From contig JAGKUT010000023.1 of the NCBI GenBank assembly GCA_021152765.1, positions 1 to 8,756 on the forward strand: 8,756 nt of DNA, in the 5' to 3' direction. A program made the translations under genes and the position numbers. Below, in pieces: positions 6,419 to 8,756 of the stretch (the first letter of the stretch is position 1; every line of letters starts with the position of its first letter). Under the pieces are notes generated by a model that was given only the letters and a program-made list of their open reading frames with translations, did no database searches and had not been told where the DNA came from. Source of the stretch: Actinomycetes bacterium (GTDB lineage Bacteria > Bacillota_I > Bacilli_A > RF39 > UBA660).

Positions 6419-6625
6419 CTATTTACTTTTACCAGACTGCTTATCTTCAATAGAATTCTGCATATCAACTAAAACACCCTTAAGCATCTCAAGTGCACTC
6501 TTTCTACCAGATACACTAACATTACTCTTATAAGTTCTCAAAGTCAATTCATTCATTTTTAAAAACAATTGTAACTCCTCATAAGGTAAATCATTTAACT
6601 CTTTTACTAAATCATCTAAAAACAT
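6419..6625 (-). CDS. Conserved-looking small protein of unknown function, 68 aa
   Basis: I do not recognise this gene. The product is small, soluble and probably helical: an acidic front half (FLDDLVKELNDLPYEELQLF), a middle with LTLRTYKSNVSVSGRKSALE, and a charged Lys/Ser-rich tail ending QSGKSK. There is no signal peptide, membrane segment, Cys pair or clear DNA-binding helix-turn-helix. It is not YlxM, which is a separate gene at 8492-8755. Evidence that it is real: an AGGAGG ribosome-binding site about 6 bases before the ATG, a promoter at 6652-6680, a terminator just after the stop, and codon use like its neighbours. It stands alone between the herA and ffh units. The GRKSALEML segment might suggest a regulator or a partner of a larger protein, but that is a guess. 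Confidence 0.75.
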   Translation of the reverse strand: MFLDDLVKELNDLPYEELQLFLKMNELTLRTYKSNVSVSGRKSALEMLKGVLVDMQNSIEDKQSGKSK

Positions 6626-6651
6626 AAAAGCCTCCTACTCTATCTAAGTAC

Positions 6652-6680
6652 ATAATATACTAAATTTAAAAAAAAGACAA
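6652..6680 (-). promoter_or_regulatory. Promoter of the 68-aa gene
   Basis: Minus strand: TTGTCT (6675-6680, 4/6 to -35) and TATTAT (6652-6657, 5/6 to -10) with a 17-base spacer. It lies between the herA terminator and the AGGAGG ribosome-binding site of the small gene, leaving a leader of about 20 bases. Confidence 0.5.
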
Positions 6681-6693
6681 TAAAAAACAAGTA

Positions 6694-6733
6694 AAAAAAG
6701 AAAAAAGATTTAGATAAATTCTAAATCTTTTTT
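6694..6733 (-). terminator. Perfect-stem terminator after the HerA-like gene
   Basis: AAAAAAGATTTAG (6701-6713) and CTAAATCTTTTTT (6721-6733) form a perfect 13-bp inverted repeat with a 7-base loop. On the minus strand it starts within the TAA stop of the HerA-like gene and is followed, after one C, by seven T (6693-6699). Because the stem has A-runs on one side and T-runs on the other, it could terminate in both directions. Confidence 0.85.
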
Positions 6734-8489
6734 ATTGATGTATAGCCCAAGTATTTGCTACATCACAGTTTCCACTTGATGGAGCTGGATTAGGCATTTC
6801 CATTTTAATAATAGATGGAACCTTAAATGCAGTACCAAACGCAACACAAGTACCAGATTGTAAACTCTTTTGTTTTTCAACAATTTCAGCACTTATATTA
6901 GGTAACATCTTTCTAATATAATCCAAATCTCTTGGATGGTTCATTTTAAATATCATGAAATTAGAAATCTGAGAAATAACTGTTTCAGATAATTCAACAG
7001 GTCTTTGAGAAATTAAATTTAATAAAATTCCATACTTACGACCCTCTTTAGCAATTCTCTCAAATATATTATATCCAAGTAAGAATACGTCACTATCATT
7101 TTGAACAACACGGTGAGCTTCTTCCAAATAAATATGGAAAGGAATACTCGCTCTATTCTTTAATCCTTTGCAGAAATTAAATAACATTTTACAATAAACT
7201 TTATTAATAACCTTAGTAAACCAATCTTCAACATCCTCAAAGTTAAAGTTAATAATTTGAGCCTTTCTATTACCAACAGAAACTAAACTAGCAATATAAT
7301 TATCACGAGTTATATATTGTGGATAATCAAAGAATCTAGCATAATCACCAATTACAAGTGAATGTAACCTAACCTTCAATGTAATAGCTTCGTCATGAGT
7401 AGACTCATTTCTTAAGAAACCTTCAGAAATTAAAGTAAACTCTAAAGCCTTCTCTAAATCTTTTAAAGTATAATATCCTGGAGCCCCTGGTTCATACTCT
7501 TCAAAATCTTCTTTAATAAAACTTGTAATATACTCAGTCATTAAATTACTTTCAGGAAAATCGCCATGAGTATCAATTACAAAACAATCTCTAAACTTTC
7601 TTACATAACCAAGACCTTGAACAGGTGCCTCCAAATTAAATGAAGTGGTACTACAAGAAGCAATAATCGCAAAAATATCATTTCTCTTACTACTTGCAGT
7701 TTGATTAGTATATAAAATTGTCATAATAGCCTTTGCTATTAAATGATTTTTATATGCAGTCGCAACCTCATCATCCTTAGAAAAAATACTTACAATCTTT
7801 AACATTCTTTCAATAATAGGAATTTGAGAATGGCTAGTAGCAGATAACAACAATGCCATATCATCAACATCTAATAACCATAATGGAATACATAACTTTT
7901 CACCATCAGTATCTGCCTTATTAGTTGTATAATATTTAAAATTATAATTAGGATTAATTTGATTAATATTTTTAAATGCATTATGATATTCTCCATAAGC
8001 ATCAAAAATAAAGAAATTAGATCTATAAGGTAAAATCTTAGACTTAGTAAAAATATTTTGTAAAAGACGAGCAACACCGCAAGATTTACCGCTACCAGTA
8101 TTACCAAAAATAGCCATATGTCCAGCACATAAACCATTAACATCCACCCTAATTGGGTAATTATTATAAAGTGGACTAGTACCTAAAATAAAACTTGAAG
8201 CACTATCCTCACCCATAAGTAAAGGTACTTCATCAGAAGAAATAACCCTAATAGAAGCAGACATTGTTGGTTTCTTTAAAACACCACCAACAAACTTACC
8301 ATTGATTATTTCACCTAAAAATCTAATCTTAATTAATTTCGCATCAATATCTTCAATTTCACCAACAACCTTATGATCATTGTCCTCAAAAACAACATGC
8401 ATATTCATTAAATCAGTCTCAAGTTTTGAACCTTCTTGAATCTCAACATGAGCCATATTATCGCTAATATAAACTATTTTTCCAAACAT
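6732..8489 (-). CDS. HerA/DUF87-family hexameric ATPase
   Basis: A 585-residue ATPase of the HerA/FtsK superfamily. HerA proteins form rings that translocate DNA, often with the nuclease NurA. The N-terminal part (1-90), beginning FGKIVYISDNMAHVEI, fits a HAS-barrel-type beta domain. The Walker A motif is GNTGSGKS (129-136). A Walker B-like segment, IYLEEAHR, is at 453-460 with tandem Glu 456/457. The SQRP motif (494-497), followed by ETVISQISNFMIFKMNHPRD, matches the SQRPS...SQ..T..I.R..NP pattern of HerA. The middle (about 190-440) is an insert with no motif I know. The ATG follows the ylxM stop by 2 bases, and its GAGGGA ribosome-binding site lies in the end of ylxM, so the two are one operon. 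No NurA, SIR2 or other defence partner is in view, so a housekeeping role in DNA processing is as likely as defence. Confidence 0.85.
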   Translation of the reverse strand: MFGKIVYISDNMAHVEIQEGSKLETDLMNMHVVFEDNDHKVVGEIEDIDAKLIKIRFLGEIINGKFVGGVLKKPTMSASIRVISSDEVPLLMGEDSASSFILGTSPLYNNYPIRVDVNGLCAGHMAIFGNTGSGKSCGVARLLQNIFTKSKILPYRSNFFIFDAYGEYHNAFKNINQINPNYNFKYYTTNKADTDGEKLCIPLWLLDVDDMALLLSATSHSQIPIIERMLKIVSIFSKDDEVATAYKNHLIAKAIMTILYTNQTASSKRNDIFAIIASCSTTSFNLEAPVQGLGYVRKFRDCFVIDTHGDFPESNLMTEYITSFIKEDFEEYEPGAPGYYTLKDLEKALEFTLISEGFLRNESTHDEAITLKVRLHSLVIGDYARFFDYPQYITRDNYIASLVSVGNRKAQIINFNFEDVEDWFTKVINKVYCKMLFNFCKGLKNRASIPFHIYLEEAHRVVQNDSDVFLLGYNIFERIAKEGRKYGILLNLISQRPVELSETVISQISNFMIFKMNHPRDLDYIRKMLPNISAEIVEKQKSLQSGTCVAFGTAFKVPSIIKMEMPNPAPSSGNCDVANTWAIHQ

Positions 8490-8491
8490 AA

Positions 8492-8755
8492 CTATCCCTC
8501 TATTATTCTTTCTATCTCTTTAATAAGTTTATCATTTTTTGTACTATTTATCAAGTCCATAATTTTATTATTTTTAGAAATAATACATAATTTAGACTCA
8601 TAAAACTCTAATAACTCAGCAATTTTCTTTATTTGCCTATGTATCGCATTACGACTAATACCATAATTTAGAGCCATCTCAGATAAAGTTAAATTATTCT
8701 GATAATAATCACAAAAATACTCTTTTTGTTTATCACTTAATAATTCATTATAACA
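8492..8755 (-). CDS. ylxM: YlxM-family (UPF0122) helix-turn-helix protein, 5' end outside window
   Basis: The visible 87 codons read open to the window edge. The start lies beyond it; the internal Met at 8675-8677 is not the real start. Just upstream of that Met the frame gives YNELLSDKQKEYFCDYY then NNLTLSEMALNYGISRNAIH, and downstream IKKIAELLEFYESKL. This is the sigma-70 region-4-like helix-turn-helix of YlxM, with its L(T/S)xxQ front and LLEFYExKL helix. YlxM is usually about 105-115 residues, so roughly 20 N-terminal residues are missing. In many Firmicutes ylxM lies directly before ffh, and in Streptococcus it is reported to modulate SRP; here a HerA-like gene follows instead. Ends in TAG. 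Confidence 0.85.
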   Translation of the reverse strand, partial: CYNELLSDKQKEYFCDYYQNNLTLSEMALNYGISRNAIHRQIKKIAELLEFYESKLCIISKNNKIMDLINSTKNDKLIKEIERIIEG

Positions 8756-8756
8756 A

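Noticed and set aside
6694..6733. 13-bp perfect inverted repeat as an insertion-sequence end or protein-binding operator
   Set aside because: Its place right at a stop codon, its A/T-run flanks and a following T-run are explained by a transcription terminator.
7871..8143. 90-codon minus-strand frame of almost only Leu/Ile/Met/Val
   Set aside because: It is an out-of-frame reading inside the HerA-like ATPase, covering its Walker A region; the hydrophobicity is a by-product of T-rich second positions.
6732..8489. HerA-like ATPase as part of a HerA-NurA or SIR2-HerA defence system
   Set aside because: No nuclease, SIR2, DUF4297 or other effector is next to it; neighbours are ylxM and ffh, which are housekeeping genes.
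2602..8756. Alternative genetic code (TGA as Trp) in the AT-rich, Mollicutes-like part
   Set aside because: TGG encodes the conserved Trp positions checked, and mreC ends at TGA in an ATGA overlap with mreD, so TGA is a stop.
1..8756. CRISPR array, tRNA, rRNA or riboswitch
   Set aside because: I saw no regularly spaced repeats, no tRNA cloverleaf or CCA-like ends, and no long structured leader; gaps between genes are all under about 220 bases.

Overview
The window reads as two pieces of DNA of different character joined near position 2,600. Every convincing gene lies on the minus strand. Positions 1 to about 2,595 have moderate GC (about 40% in lines counted by hand), use CGC/CGG arginine codons, and look like a Clostridia/Lachnospiraceae-type Firmicute. 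From about 2,605 to the end the DNA is very AT-rich (about 22-30% in lines checked), arginine is mostly AGA/AGG/CGT, and the plus strand is strongly C-over-G. This suggests a low-GC Bacilli/Mollicutes-like gut lineage. It uses the standard bacterial code: TGG is read as Trp, and TGA is a stop at the end of mreC. These taxonomic guesses come from composition and gene style only.

Left piece: a MOP-superfamily lipid flippase of the SpoVB/polysaccharide-exporter type (99-1481, TTG start) lies downstream of a PHP-family histidinol-phosphatase (1560-2387). The phosphatase has a good promoter at 2424-2452. A second, plus-strand promoter-like site (2529-2557) points right but has no gene to serve. 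It looks like the remnant of a divergent gene cut off by the junction. Positions 1-98 hold no gene I can support.

Right piece, read in the direction of transcription (high to low coordinates): the 3' part of ylxM (8492-8755, running off the window); a HerA/DUF87-type ATPase (6732-8489); a perfect-stem terminator; an unrecognised 68-aa gene (6419-6625); a terminator; ffh (5037-6341); a terminator; a SPOR-like membrane protein (4490-4963); radC (3847-4518); mreC (2988-3800); and mreD (2602-2991). mreD lacks its C-terminal part exactly where the composition changes. Inferred transcription units are ylxM-herA; the small gene; ffh; and SPOR-radC followed by mreC-mreD, which may have an extra promoter. 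The themes are protein targeting (YlxM/Ffh) and cell-wall elongation (MreC/MreD). The order SPOR-radC-mreC-mreD resembles the spoIIB-maf-radC-mreB-mreC-mreD neighbourhood of Bacillus subtilis without maf and mreB.

I found no clear new defence or mobile system. The points most worth a second look are the junction, the promoters nested in upstream terminators, the herA gene between ylxM and ffh, and the 68-aa orphan.
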